From Aurantiochytrium sp. KH105 (taxonomy: Eukaryota > Sar > Bigyra > Thraustochytrida > Thraustochytriidae), in the NCBI GenBank assembly GCA_003116975.1, contig BGKB01000108.1, forward strand, positions 1 to 64,000: a stretch of 64,000 nt of DNA, written 5' to 3'. This document shows, in pieces, positions 9,670-18,335 of this stretch. The number at the start of each line of letters is the position of its first letter. The stretch's first letter is position 1. Below the pieces are notes generated by a model. It was not told the DNA's origin, did not search any database, and worked only from the letters and a program-made list of their open reading frames with translations. The position numbers were made by a program, and so were the translations under genes.

Positions 9670-11526
9670 ATGGCGGCGCGCGTGGAGAAGCTCGTGGGTC
9701 ATCTGCAGGCGCCGGCTGCCGAGGAGGGCGCCAAGGCCACGCTCGAGGCGCAGGAGACCTCGGGCCTGCAGGACGGCGGGAACATCTCGGGAAGCTATGA
9801 TTATGTGGTGATTGGCGCGGGGTCCGCGGGCTGCGTGGTGGCGTCGCGGCTGAGCGAAGACCCAAATGTGTCGGTGCTCCTCCTCGAGGCCGGCGGGAAC
9901 AATCAGTCCGTGATGGCTGTGCAGCATCCGCTCGTCAAATTTGACGAGCTGCAGAACTCGCCGTATGACTGGGCGCACCGCTCGACCCCGCAGACAAAGC
10001 AGGATGACCGCGTCTCGCACTGGCCGCGAGGCAAGTGCCTCGGCGGATCCTCGTCCATCAACGCCATGCTCTACGTTCGCGGCGACCCGCGCAATTACGA
10101 CCAGTGGGAGGAGGAGTACGGCTGCGAGGGCTGGAGCTACAAGGACGTGCTGCCGTACTTTCTCAAGTCCGAGAACCTCATCACCAGTGACAAGATGGAT
10201 TCCTCTTTCCACGCCAGCGGCCACCACAGCACCAAGGGCCCTCTCCGGGTCACGGACCTCAACGATCCGGCGTACGAGATGGTCTCGCGCGAGACCGGCG
10301 AACGCTTCGTTGCTGCCTGCAGCGAGTGCGGCATCAAGGGCCCTCACGACTACAACGGACCCGTCCAGGAAGGCGCCAGCCTCGCGCAGGTGACGATTCA
10401 CGATGGTAAGCGCACGGATACTGCCACTTGCTTCCTGTTCGACAATGACGTCGTCAAGCGCCCCAATCTCACCGTCGTCACGCACGCGCACGTGGAGAAG
10501 ATTGTCATTCAGGGCGACACTGCCGTCGGGGTCCTCGTCAAGACCGGTGATGTCGATGCCGAAACGCTCAAGTCCGACAAGATCCCCTCGCAATTCATCC
10601 CGATCCGCAGGGAGGTCATCGTGAGCGCTGGCACGACCAACACGCCGCAGGTGCTCATGCTCAGCGGCATTGGACCTCGCGCCGAGCTGGAAAAGTTCAA
10701 CATTCCCGTCGCTGCTGATCTTCCTGTCGGCAAGAACCTCGTCGACCATCTCTTTGCTTTTCTCGAGTATGAGTACGCCCCAGGTGTTGCGTCATTCTCG
10801 GGCAAGCCGCTTCAGGTCATCAAGGCATTTTGGGACTACTATGTCAACAGCACGGGCCCCTTGATGTCGGGAGGCGTGACTGCCATGGCCTTTTTGCGAT
10901 CCGGCCTCCGCCCCGAAAAGGACGGCAACGACTTGCAGATCCACCTCGTCCCTTACCCGGGCAACGACCTTGATCGCATCAAGGCCAACTTCGGCCTCGA
11001 CACTACGACCAGGGAGACCCAAGAAAAGGGTCTCGAGCGCTGCAACTTTATGGTGACGCTCGACCGTCCGCACAGCCGCGGTCATGTTGGGCTCAACTCG
11101 GCGAGTCCCTTCGACCCGCCTCTTATTGACCCGAACTACCTCAGCGAGGAGATTGACGTCGATGCCCTGGTCTATTGCTACCGCAAGACGATGGAGATTG
11201 CGGAGAAGACCAAGGCTCTTGGGCCCCACTTTGCCAAGCGGGTCATCAACCCTGACTCGACGTTCGCGCCGGACTCGGACGCGTACATCCGGGAGGAGAT
11301 TCGCAAAAAGACGTGCACCGTGTACCACCCGGTCGGCACGGCCAAGATGGGCTCCCTCGACGATCCCACCGTGGTCTGCGACGCCAAGACGCTCAAGGTC
11401 AAGGGTTTCCGCAACATCCGCGTCGCCGACTGCTCGGTCATGCCCGACATCGTCTCCGGCAACACCAACGCCCCCGCCATCATGATCGGCGAGCGCGCGG
11501 CCGACATGATCCGCGCCGGGCCCTAG
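9670..11526 (+). CDS. GMC oxidoreductase 3 with PTS2-like N-terminus
   Basis: A 618-residue GMC paralogue. Residues 4-12 read R-V-E-K-L-V-G-H-L, a PTS2-type peptide with Val at position 6, where L/S/G/A/K is usual. The FAD motif G-A-G-S-A-G is near residue 48, the GMC signature is R-G-K-C-L-G-G-S-S-S-I-N-A, and the catalytic residues are H553 and N598. The start at 9670 is preceded by a purine-rich GGAGGAGGA tract, and the N-terminus aligns with the paralogues. A C-terminal half motif reads C-N-F-M-V-T-L-D-R-P-H-S-R-G, where the others have F-L-P-S-L-V-R-P-x-S-K-G, so this copy has diverged most in that loop. No PTS1 (ends R-A-G-P). Confidence 0.9.
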   Translation: MAARVEKLVGHLQAPAAEEGAKATLEAQETSGLQDGGNISGSYDYVVIGAGSAGCVVASRLSEDPNVSVLLLEAGGNNQSVMAVQHPLVKFDELQNSPYDWAHRSTPQTKQDDRVSHWPRGKCLGGSSSINAMLYVRGDPRNYDQWEEEYGCEGWSYKDVLPYFLKSENLITSDKMDSSFHASGHHSTKGPLRVTDLNDPAYEMVSRETGERFVAACSECGIKGPHDYNGPVQEGASLAQVTIHDGKRTDTATCFLFDNDVVKRPNLTVVTHAHVEKIVIQGDTAVGVLVKTGDVDAETLKSDKIPSQFIPIRREVIVSAGTTNTPQVLMLSGIGPRAELEKFNIPVAADLPVGKNLVDHLFAFLEYEYAPGVASFSGKPLQVIKAFWDYYVNSTGPLMSGGVTAMAFLRSGLRPEKDGNDLQIHLVPYPGNDLDRIKANFGLDTTTRETQEKGLERCNFMVTLDRPHSRGHVGLNSASPFDPPLIDPNYLSEEIDVDALVYCYRKTMEIAEKTKALGPHFAKRVINPDSTFAPDSDAYIREEIRKKTCTVYHPVGTAKMGSLDDPTVVCDAKTLKVKGFRNIRVADCSVMPDIVSGNTNAPAIMIGERAADMIRAGP

Positions 11527-11585
11527 ACGACTTCCCGCAACGCATCAGCGTGAACGGTGCTACTCTACTACTTCCACGTAAAACG

Positions 11586-11590
<5 letters not shown>

Positions 11591-11644
<54 letters not shown>
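11591..11644 (+). repeat. (CT)n dinucleotide repeat
   Basis: About 46 bases of pure CT followed by TTCTCTCT, in the 3' flank of GMC gene 3. Confidence 0.95.
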
Positions 11645-12332
11645 GCGCTCCGTGCTTCGCTCACGCACAGCACACACCCCGTCCCCGCCCCTTTTGGATA
11701 CCGCGCACACCGGGGTGCGCGCGCGTCGTCTTCCGCACCGGCGGGCCGGCGGACCGGCCCCGCCTGCTGAGCTGCGGCCTGCGCGCGGCCGCCTCCTCCT
11801 CGCTCGCCCGCGCCCTCTGCGCGCGCGCGACCGCAGCGCAGCGCAGTGCAGAGCAGCGCGGTGCGGCGTGGAGCAGCGGTGCGGCACGCAGCGCTGTCGA
11901 CGGCCCGCGCGGCGCCGGTTCAGTCGACCCAGGGCGGGGCGAAGATACCCCAGGTCCGCCACTGCTCGCGCGGCCGCGCGCGGCAGGGCCCGGACGCGGC
12001 GCAGAAGACGCATCGTTCCCTGCCTGCCTGCCTGCCTGCACGGAGAGCAGAGCGCGCGCGAGAAAGCGCGCGAGGGCGAGCTCGATTCGTCCAACGCCGG
12101 CGGGAGGCCGCCTTGCGGCGCGTCTTGGCTGCGGCTGCGGCATCTGGACAGGCCGGCGTATCTTTTCTTGCTTCCTTGCTTGCTGTCTTGCTTGCGTGCT
12201 GGCTGGCTGCGGAGTCTCTTCGGGCGCAGTACGTACCCGTTTGCTCGTAAGGGGCGTCGGACTCGGGCTCGCAGCGGCGCGAGCGAGGCAAAGCGCAGCG
12301 AAGCAAAGCAAATCGCAAACGGCGCAGGAGAG

Positions 12333-12363
12333 GAGCGAGCGAGCGAGCGAGCGAGCGAGCGAG
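12333..12363 (+). repeat. (GAGC)n repeat in the GMC gene 4 leader
   Basis: About seven to eight GAGC units ending 25 bases upstream of the ATG at 12389, so very likely within the 5' UTR. Confidence 0.9.
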
Positions 12364-12388
12364 ACGCGGGCGGAGAGCGGCAGGCAGG

Positions 12389-14266
12389 ATGGAGGCGGAC
12401 GAGGCCGGCAAGCGCCGCGTGGAGAAACTCGCGAGCCACCTGCGTGGCGCGGCGCGCGGGGAAAGCAGCGGCGTCCAGGTGCACGAGACGGCGGGACTCG
12501 TGAACGGCGGGGAGATCCTGGCCGAGTATGATTACATTGTCATCGGCGCGGGGTCCGCAGGGTGCGTGGTGGCCTCGAGACTGAGCGAAGACCCCAAGGT
12601 GTCCGTGCTCCTGCTCGAAGCAGGCGGCAACAACCAGACCTTCGAGGTGCGCCATCCCATGCTCACATGCCCGACCATGCAGAACTCCAAGTTCGACTGG
12701 GCCTTCCGCACAGAGCCCCAAAAGCACCAAGAGGGACGCATCTCGCACTGGCCTCGCGGCAAGGGCCTCGGCGGTTCCTCGTCCATCAACTACATGGTGT
12801 ACGTCCGCGGCGACCCGCGCAACTACGACCAGTATGCCAACGAGTTTGGATGCGAGGGATGGAGCTACGAGGAGTGCCTGCCCTACTTCAAAAAGAGCGA
12901 GAACCTCATCACCAGCAAGGACATGGATCCCACGCACCACGATGAGAGCCTCCACGGCCGCAAGGGCCCGCTCAAGGTGACGGACATCAACGATCCCATG
13001 TGCAAGTTCCCCGCAAAGTACACCTCGGAGTGCTTTGTGGCCGCTTGCAACGAACACGGCATCAGGGGCCCGCACGACTACAATAGCAGGGAGCAAGAGG
13101 GCGCGAGCCTTTCCCAGATTTCCGTCTCGGACGGCAAGCGCAATGACACCGCGTCCATGTTCCTCTTTGAGACCGGCGCCCTCGAGCGTCCCAACCTCAC
13201 CGTCCTGACCTATGCTCACGTGCAAAAGCTTGTCACCCAGGGCGACCTCGTCACGGGCGTCATCTACAAGGCCGGAGATCACGACCTCGAGACGCTCAAG
13301 ACCGATGCCATTCCCTCGCGCTTCGTGGCGGCACGCAAGGAGGTCATCGTTTCCGCGGGCTCGGTCAGCACGCCGCAGATCCTCATGCTCAGCGGCATTG
13401 GCCCCCGCGAAGAGCTCGAGAAGCACGGCATTCCCTGCGTCGCGGACCTCCCCGTCGGTCGCAACATGTCCGACCACCTCCTCGTTTTTCTCGAGTACGC
13501 CATCAAAGACCACATCCCGTCTTTCTCTGGATCCCTCATGGACATTGCCCAGGGCTTCTGGGACTACTACGTCAAGGGCGAGGGCGTCTTCACCATCCCC
13601 TTTGTCACCGCCATGGCCTTTTTCCGTTCCGGAATTCGCCCCGAAGAGGATGGCAACGATTTGCAAATCCACTTCACGCCGTATTGCTCCAACGACAAGG
13701 AGCTCACCATGCGCAACTTTGGTCTCGACACGACGCAGCCTCGCTACGATGATCTCGGCTCACCGGCGCGCGCCGTCTTCCTCCCGTCGCTCGTCCGGCC
13801 CAAGAGCAAGGGCACCGTCACGCTTCGCTCCGCGTGCCCCTTTGATGCGCCTCGTGTCGACCCCAACTACCTCGAGCACGACGATGACGTCAAGGCCTTG
13901 CTCTACTGCTACCGCAAGTGTATCGATCTTGCCGAGCGCTCCGAGGCCTACAAGGATCACCTCGGTGAGCGCAGCGTCAACCCGTACTCTGAATACCACC
14001 CGGACTCGGACGAATACATTATCGAGGAGATCCGCAACGGCGCCTGCACCATTTACCACCCGGTCGGCACCTCGACCATGGGTCGTGTGGACGATCCCAA
14101 CACGGTTGTCGATGCCAAGACGCTCAAGGTCAAGGGCTTTCGCAATCTGCGCATCGCCGACGCAAGTGTCTATCCCGAGGTTCCTTCGGGCAACACCAAC
14201 GCTCCCTCCATTTTGGTCGGTGAGCGTGCCGCCGCTATGATCCGCGGCCAGACTCTCCAGAAATAA
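12389..14266 (+). CDS. GMC oxidoreductase 4 with canonical PTS2
   Basis: A 625-residue GMC paralogue. Residues 10-18 (R-V-E-K-L-A-S-H-L) match the PTS2 consensus. The linker E-T-A-G-L-V-N-G-G-E-I-L-A-E-Y before the FAD motif is nearly identical in GMC 6, and both share P-E-V-P-S-G-N-T-N-A-P near the active site, so 4 and 6 look like closest relatives. Catalytic H557 lies in H-P-V-G-T-S-T-M-G, where other copies have A-K-M-G or T-K-M-G; N602 is kept. GMC signature 1 reads G-K-G-L-G-G-S-S-S-I-N, with Gly replacing the Cys seen in the other five copies. The gene converges on GMC 5, with only 119 bases between stops. Confidence 0.9.
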   Translation: MEADEAGKRRVEKLASHLRGAARGESSGVQVHETAGLVNGGEILAEYDYIVIGAGSAGCVVASRLSEDPKVSVLLLEAGGNNQTFEVRHPMLTCPTMQNSKFDWAFRTEPQKHQEGRISHWPRGKGLGGSSSINYMVYVRGDPRNYDQYANEFGCEGWSYEECLPYFKKSENLITSKDMDPTHHDESLHGRKGPLKVTDINDPMCKFPAKYTSECFVAACNEHGIRGPHDYNSREQEGASLSQISVSDGKRNDTASMFLFETGALERPNLTVLTYAHVQKLVTQGDLVTGVIYKAGDHDLETLKTDAIPSRFVAARKEVIVSAGSVSTPQILMLSGIGPREELEKHGIPCVADLPVGRNMSDHLLVFLEYAIKDHIPSFSGSLMDIAQGFWDYYVKGEGVFTIPFVTAMAFFRSGIRPEEDGNDLQIHFTPYCSNDKELTMRNFGLDTTQPRYDDLGSPARAVFLPSLVRPKSKGTVTLRSACPFDAPRVDPNYLEHDDDVKALLYCYRKCIDLAERSEAYKDHLGERSVNPYSEYHPDSDEYIIEEIRNGACTIYHPVGTSTMGRVDDPNTVVDAKTLKVKGFRNLRIADASVYPEVPSGNTNAPSILVGERAAAMIRGQTLQK

Positions 14267-14385
14267 TTCCAGCCAGCGAAAAGTTACCGTGGCCAGCTGC
14301 CTGCGCAGCGCGATAGACAGTGCAGATTCGTGTAGCGTAGAGTGTAGCGCTTGCTGTTTCTTTTTATTTTATGTCAAGATATATT

Positions 14386-16215
14386 TCATGCTTGAAACTC
14401 CTGTGACGCTGTCGTGCTCTTGGATATCATATCTGCCACGCGCTCACCAACCATGATGGCAGGAGCGTTGGTGTTGCCTGAAGGAACCTCGGGAAATACG
14501 CTGGCATCCGCCACGCGCAAATTGCGAACTCCCTTTACCTTGAGCGTCTTGGCATCGACAACCGTGTTCGGATCGTCAACTCGACCCATCTTCGCAGTGC
14601 CAACGGGGTGGTAGATGGTCAGACTGCAGTTGCGGATCTCTTCCTCAATGTACTCGTCCGAGTCTGGGGCATAGGCCGAGTCTTCGTTCACCGTCCGCGC
14701 CCCAAGATGGTTCTTAAATGCAGTTGATTTCTCCGCCAGCTCAATGCACTTGCGGTAGCAGGCGGTGAGCATGCGCAAGTCGTCATCATGATCCAGATAC
14801 TTGGGGTCGATTACGGGGCTGTCAAACGCGCTTGCTGATCGTAGCTTGACAGACCCCTTGCTGCGAGGACGAATTGCAGTCGGAATAAACATGACTCGCG
14901 CTGGCGGGCCCAAATCTTTGTACCGCGGCTGCGACGTATCATAGCCGAGATTGTCCCGCAGGACTTTCTTGTCGTTGAAGGCGTACGGGCAAAAGTGAAT
15001 TTGCACATCGTTGCCATCCTCTTCAGGACGCACTCCAGAACGAAAGAACGCCATTGCAGTCACCAGAGGCGCTGCGAACGTGCCATTGCGCTTAGAGTAA
15101 TAATCATAAAATCCACGCAAAACTTCGCTCCCAGATCCCGAGAACGAAGGAATGTGTTTCTCAATGGCGTACTCGATGGGTACGAGAAGGTGGTCGGAAA
15201 GATTCTCGCCCACGGGCAGATCGGAGACGCACGCAATCCCGTGCTTTTGCAGCTCTTCGCGCGGGCCGACACCGCTCAGCATGAGGAGTTGCGGTGTGCC
15301 CACTGCCCCCGCTGACAGCACGACTTCATGCCGAGCACCCGCAAAACGCGACGGCACAGCATCGGATTTGAGCGTCGCGGCGCTGTGCTTGCCCGATTTA
15401 AAACGGACGCCGATAGCGATTCCATTCTCAATGACAATCTGCTCAACGTGCGCGTGGGTCAGAACCGTAAGGTTGGACCTCTTCATCGCGCCAGTTGCAA
15501 AGAGGAACGCCGAGGCAGTGTCGACACGCTTGCCATCGCACACTGTCACCTGCGCCATACCCGCGCCGTCCTGTTCAGCGCCATTGAAGTCGCGTGGGCC
15601 CTGAATGCCGTGCTCCTCGCAGGCGGCTACAAAGCATTCTGATGTATGCTTTGCAGGAAACTTGTACTTGGGGTCGCCAAGATCTGCAACTTTAAGAGGA
15701 CCCTCAAACCCGTGAGTTTTCGCATCGTGATAGCTAGAGTCCATCATTTTGCTTCTTGTCAGGCTCTCGCTTTTCTTGAAAAAAGGAAGCACTTCTTCGT
15801 AGCTCCATCCCTCGCAGCCAAATTCGCGAGCCCATTGATCATAGTTGCGCTTGTCGCCGCGAACGTAAAGCATATAGTTGATCGAGGATGATCCTCCGAG
15901 GCACTTTCCACGGGGCCAGTGTGCCACGCGCCCGTTTTGCTGGCTTTGCGGCTCCGAGCGAAAGGCCCAGTCAAATTTGGAGTTCTGAAGTCCCGCAAGC
16001 ATCACCAGAGGCTGCCGCACTGCATAGGTCTGATTCGAGCCCCCTGCTTCGAGCAAGAGTACCGAGACCTCCGGGTTCTCGCTTAGACGGGACGCGGCTA
16101 CGCATCCCGCGGATCCAGCGCCGATTACAATGTAGTCAAACGTAAGATCCGCCTTTGCACTTGCCATTTTGTTCTTTGTAGCGAATTGGGCGGTGCACGA
16201 TTTTTTGGGGGCCAA
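14386..16215 (-). CDS. GMC oxidoreductase 5, no PTS2
   Basis: A 609-residue GMC paralogue in opposite orientation to copies 1-4. G-A-G-S-A-G, R-G-K-C-L-G-G-S-S-S-I-N, G-T-P-Q-L-L-M-L-S-G-V-G-P, H536 (H-P-V-G-T-A-K-M-G) and N581 are all present, so the enzyme should be active. The N-terminus is short (about 30 residues before the FAD strand) and lacks the PTS2 nonapeptide and the Q-E-T-A-G-L linker of the other five. A second in-frame Met at 16167 (M-A-S-A-K-A-D-L) could be the true start and also gives no PTS2. The C-terminus (Q-E-F-Q-A) is not a PTS1. It is probably cytosolic. The coding sequence looks slightly less GC-rich than copies 1-4. Confidence 0.9.
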   Translation of the reverse strand: MAPKKSCTAQFATKNKMASAKADLTFDYIVIGAGSAGCVAASRLSENPEVSVLLLEAGGSNQTYAVRQPLVMLAGLQNSKFDWAFRSEPQSQQNGRVAHWPRGKCLGGSSSINYMLYVRGDKRNYDQWAREFGCEGWSYEEVLPFFKKSESLTRSKMMDSSYHDAKTHGFEGPLKVADLGDPKYKFPAKHTSECFVAACEEHGIQGPRDFNGAEQDGAGMAQVTVCDGKRVDTASAFLFATGAMKRSNLTVLTHAHVEQIVIENGIAIGVRFKSGKHSAATLKSDAVPSRFAGARHEVVLSAGAVGTPQLLMLSGVGPREELQKHGIACVSDLPVGENLSDHLLVPIEYAIEKHIPSFSGSGSEVLRGFYDYYSKRNGTFAAPLVTAMAFFRSGVRPEEDGNDVQIHFCPYAFNDKKVLRDNLGYDTSQPRYKDLGPPARVMFIPTAIRPRSKGSVKLRSASAFDSPVIDPKYLDHDDDLRMLTACYRKCIELAEKSTAFKNHLGARTVNEDSAYAPDSDEYIEEEIRNCSLTIYHPVGTAKMGRVDDPNTVVDAKTLKVKGVRNLRVADASVFPEVPSGNTNAPAIMVGERVADMISKSTTASQEFQA

Positions 16216-16658
16216 GTTCAGGTTTTGCTTTCCTCCGACATGTCCGCTACATGCTGATCTTGCTTTACTCTAGCACAGCTTGAGACACAGCGACTGCCCT
16301 CTCTCTCTGCGCATCCGATGGACGTTTGATGTCCAAGCCAATCAGCTTTGCGTCCTTTTGATGATGTGACGCGCAAATGATAGACACATCGAACATAAGT
16401 GGTCATCGACCAGCCGTCCAAGCTGGTGCGCTATGTTGTTCATCAACAAGCACGGTCTCGTGTCGATATGTATAACAAGCGAGGGGGAGGGAGGGTGTCA
16501 CCTCAAGCGCAAAGGATTGCGCGCTCAAGTCGTGTCGATGTAACAATGGAGGGTCACCTCAAGAACGAAGGATTGCGCGCCCGATGATGTCGCACACACT
16601 CACAGTCAGCCAAGACGGACGGGGTGCCTTGCCAGTCACGAATTTCAAGCACAGCACC
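16216..16658. other. Divergent promoter region, GMC 5 / molybdo-oxidoreductase
   Basis: Holds an imperfect direct repeat (16456-16519 and 16529-16583) and no gene other than the possible 25-codon upstream extension of the + strand reading frame. Confidence 0.5.
16456..16583 (+). repeat. Imperfect direct repeat in a divergent promoter
   Basis: Two copies share TCGTGTCGAT-TG-TAACAA, GGAGGG, GTCACCTCAAG and AAGGATTGCGCGC in the same order, at 16456-16519 and 16529-16583. The second is about ten bases shorter. It ends at the first ATG of the downstream frame, so it may be promoter or leader. Confidence 0.6.
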
Positions 16659-17696
16659 ATGAAGACCGCGGCCAAGGTCGCGGCGGCGTGGGCAGGCAGC
16701 TCGCTGGCCATCATTGCAGGCGCCGCCGTGGTGCTTCTCTACCTGGGCGCGGGCGGACCTGACGCAGATGATGAGGCAAATCTCGACATGAGCGCGGAGG
16801 ACGCCAAAAAGGTTCAGGCCCTCGTGGACAAAAAGCTGCGACTCCGCGAGAGGGCGCGCGAAAGGACGCCAGAGCAGGAAGCGAGAAAACAGCAACGGGC
16901 CAATGATCTCGGACTTCCTGCAGGTCAATTGCTCGCGCGCAAATGGATCGTCCTCGACCTTGGCTACAGGCCGACCCAAGTTCAGTACCCAGAGATCGCA
17001 GGCGCAGTAGATGAGGCCCGCTGGTCGCTCAAAATTGCGTTTGACCACGGCGACGAGAACACCAAGAGCGAGTCACTCACGTTGACGCTTGCAGACCTCA
17101 GGCCTCTCGCGCAGACCTTTGGAGATGTAACATGGAACTGCGTCACAGGTTGGAGCACCAAAGGACTCTGCTTCAAAGGTGTCCCGATGCAAGAACTAGT
17201 CGAGTTTATCCGAGAAAAGGCAACACAAGAGCACGGCTCCAAAGTCTGGCACGAAGACTGGCGCTGGCTGTTTCAGTCGAGTCCTGAAGGCTACACAGTG
17301 CCGGCATATCGCGAGGATGTCATGGACGGCGGCTTTCTCGCCATTGCTGACGGCAATGGCGATCCGCTTTCCATCGAGCATGGTGGAATTCGTTTCGTCT
17401 TCCCGACCCTATACGGCTGGAAGAGCTGCAAGTGGGTCTCTGAACTAGCCTTCTTACCAAAGTACCGCAAGGGGTGGTGGGAACGCGTCGCATGCCACTC
17501 CCGCGGACGTGTCGCTTTCGACGAGCGTTGGGCCAAAGATGCTGGCGCTTTCTGGACTTTGCTCAGTAGCTGTAACATGTTTTATCTGCGAGTGTTTGGC
17601 GACACCTTTGCACCGGTCATGCAAATATCTGGCCAGATACTTGCACGTATCGTCGATTTTCTCAAGGCTTCTCTTCGACTCCACAATGATCAATAG
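16659..17696 (+). CDS. Membrane-anchored molybdopterin-binding oxidoreductase
   Basis: A 345-residue product with a hydrophobic segment at residues 11-30 that should act as a signal anchor, a charged coiled stretch (45-90), then a sulfite-oxidase-fold molybdopterin domain. The best signature is W-N-C-V-T-G-W-S followed by C-F-K-G-V-P-M-x-E-L; the Cys of C-V-T-G-W-S (residue 161) corresponds to the Mo-ligand Cys of the MsrP (YedY)/sulfite oxidase superfamily. Downstream G-G-x-I-R-F-V-F-P-x-L-Y-G-W-K-S-x-K-W and the following Trp-rich motif fit the superfamily pattern G-x-P-L-R-l-v-x-P-x-x-Y-G-x-K-x-x-K-W. No haem or dimerisation domain is visible. The start at 16659 is chosen for the anchor; the frame opens 25 codons earlier (16584). 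The substrate is unknown. Confidence 0.8.
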   Translation: MKTAAKVAAAWAGSSLAIIAGAAVVLLYLGAGGPDADDEANLDMSAEDAKKVQALVDKKLRLRERARERTPEQEARKQQRANDLGLPAGQLLARKWIVLDLGYRPTQVQYPEIAGAVDEARWSLKIAFDHGDENTKSESLTLTLADLRPLAQTFGDVTWNCVTGWSTKGLCFKGVPMQELVEFIREKATQEHGSKVWHEDWRWLFQSSPEGYTVPAYREDVMDGGFLAIADGNGDPLSIEHGGIRFVFPTLYGWKSCKWVSELAFLPKYRKGWWERVACHSRGRVAFDERWAKDAGAFWTLLSSCNMFYLRVFGDTFAPVMQISGQILARIVDFLKASLRLHNDQ

Positions 17697-18335
17697 ATTC
17701 CTTTACTATTTTATCGACTAGCGCCCGGCACGCTTTTCCAGAGAGGAAAAAGAAAAAATCAAAGAGGCTGTCTCTCTCACAGGTCATTCGTCAAAGATCG
17801 CGTCCGCGAGGTCGCTTCTCGTTCTAGCTCATTCTTCTTCTGCATGAGAATCGATAATCGCCAATGAATAAATTCGCAACCTACCTACGTTCTCGCTCAT
17901 TGGGCTCGCCCACCCAGCTTGCCCAGCCTTTGGTACCTTTCACATGTGATGCTGACGTGGACGCAGTCGCGAACCTGCAGACAGTGTGCGTGCGTCGTAC
18001 GTGGTACACTCTCCACTTGTCGGTGACTTACTCGCAGCAAACACCAAACACCAAACACCAAACCGCGCACTTTCCCGCGACGTGAAGGCCGCGAGACTCT
18101 TTCTGAGGGAGACGGTATAGATAGCTAGCTAGCTGGCTGGCGACGCGAGTGCGCACGCGGAGCTCCGTCGCGACGGAGCCCTAGGCGCAACTGTGCCGCA
18201 CGAAAAGCTGCTCGAGGGCTCGTTCCCTCCTCGAGCGAAGCCACGCGCCGTCATCGAGGCCCGAGAAAAAGGGGCGCGTGGACACAACAGCGCACACGCA
18301 CGGCACGCACGAAGAATTTCGCTTCGGAGACGCGC
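17697..18335. other. Intergenic region, molybdo-oxidoreductase to phosphatase
   Basis: AT-richer at first (3' UTR with A-rich tract near 17745-17760), then ACCAAACACCAAACACCAAA short repeats at about 18040-18062 and TAGC repeats near 18118. Likely the promoter and leader of the phosphatase gene. Confidence 0.45.

Larger units (their letters stand above)
11527..12388. other. Intergenic region between GMC genes 3 and 4
   Basis: A (CT)n run at 11591-11644 follows the GMC 3 stop. The centre is GC-rich with GCGCAGTGCAG-type low complexity, and a (GAGC)n run ends 25 bases before the GMC 4 start. The 324- and 396-codon frames crossing this region have repeat-derived composition and are rejected. 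Confidence 0.5.

Noticed and set aside
9053-10749. Long - strand frames translating to K-A-R-Q-G repeats
   Set aside because: Produced by the CCTTG pentamer array and antisense GMC 3 sequence; no biological protein signal.
11557-12531. 324-codon + frame starting in the CT repeat and running into GMC 4
   Set aside because: Begins with a Ser/Leu run from (CT)n, continues through leader sequence and overlaps the GMC 4 start in another frame.
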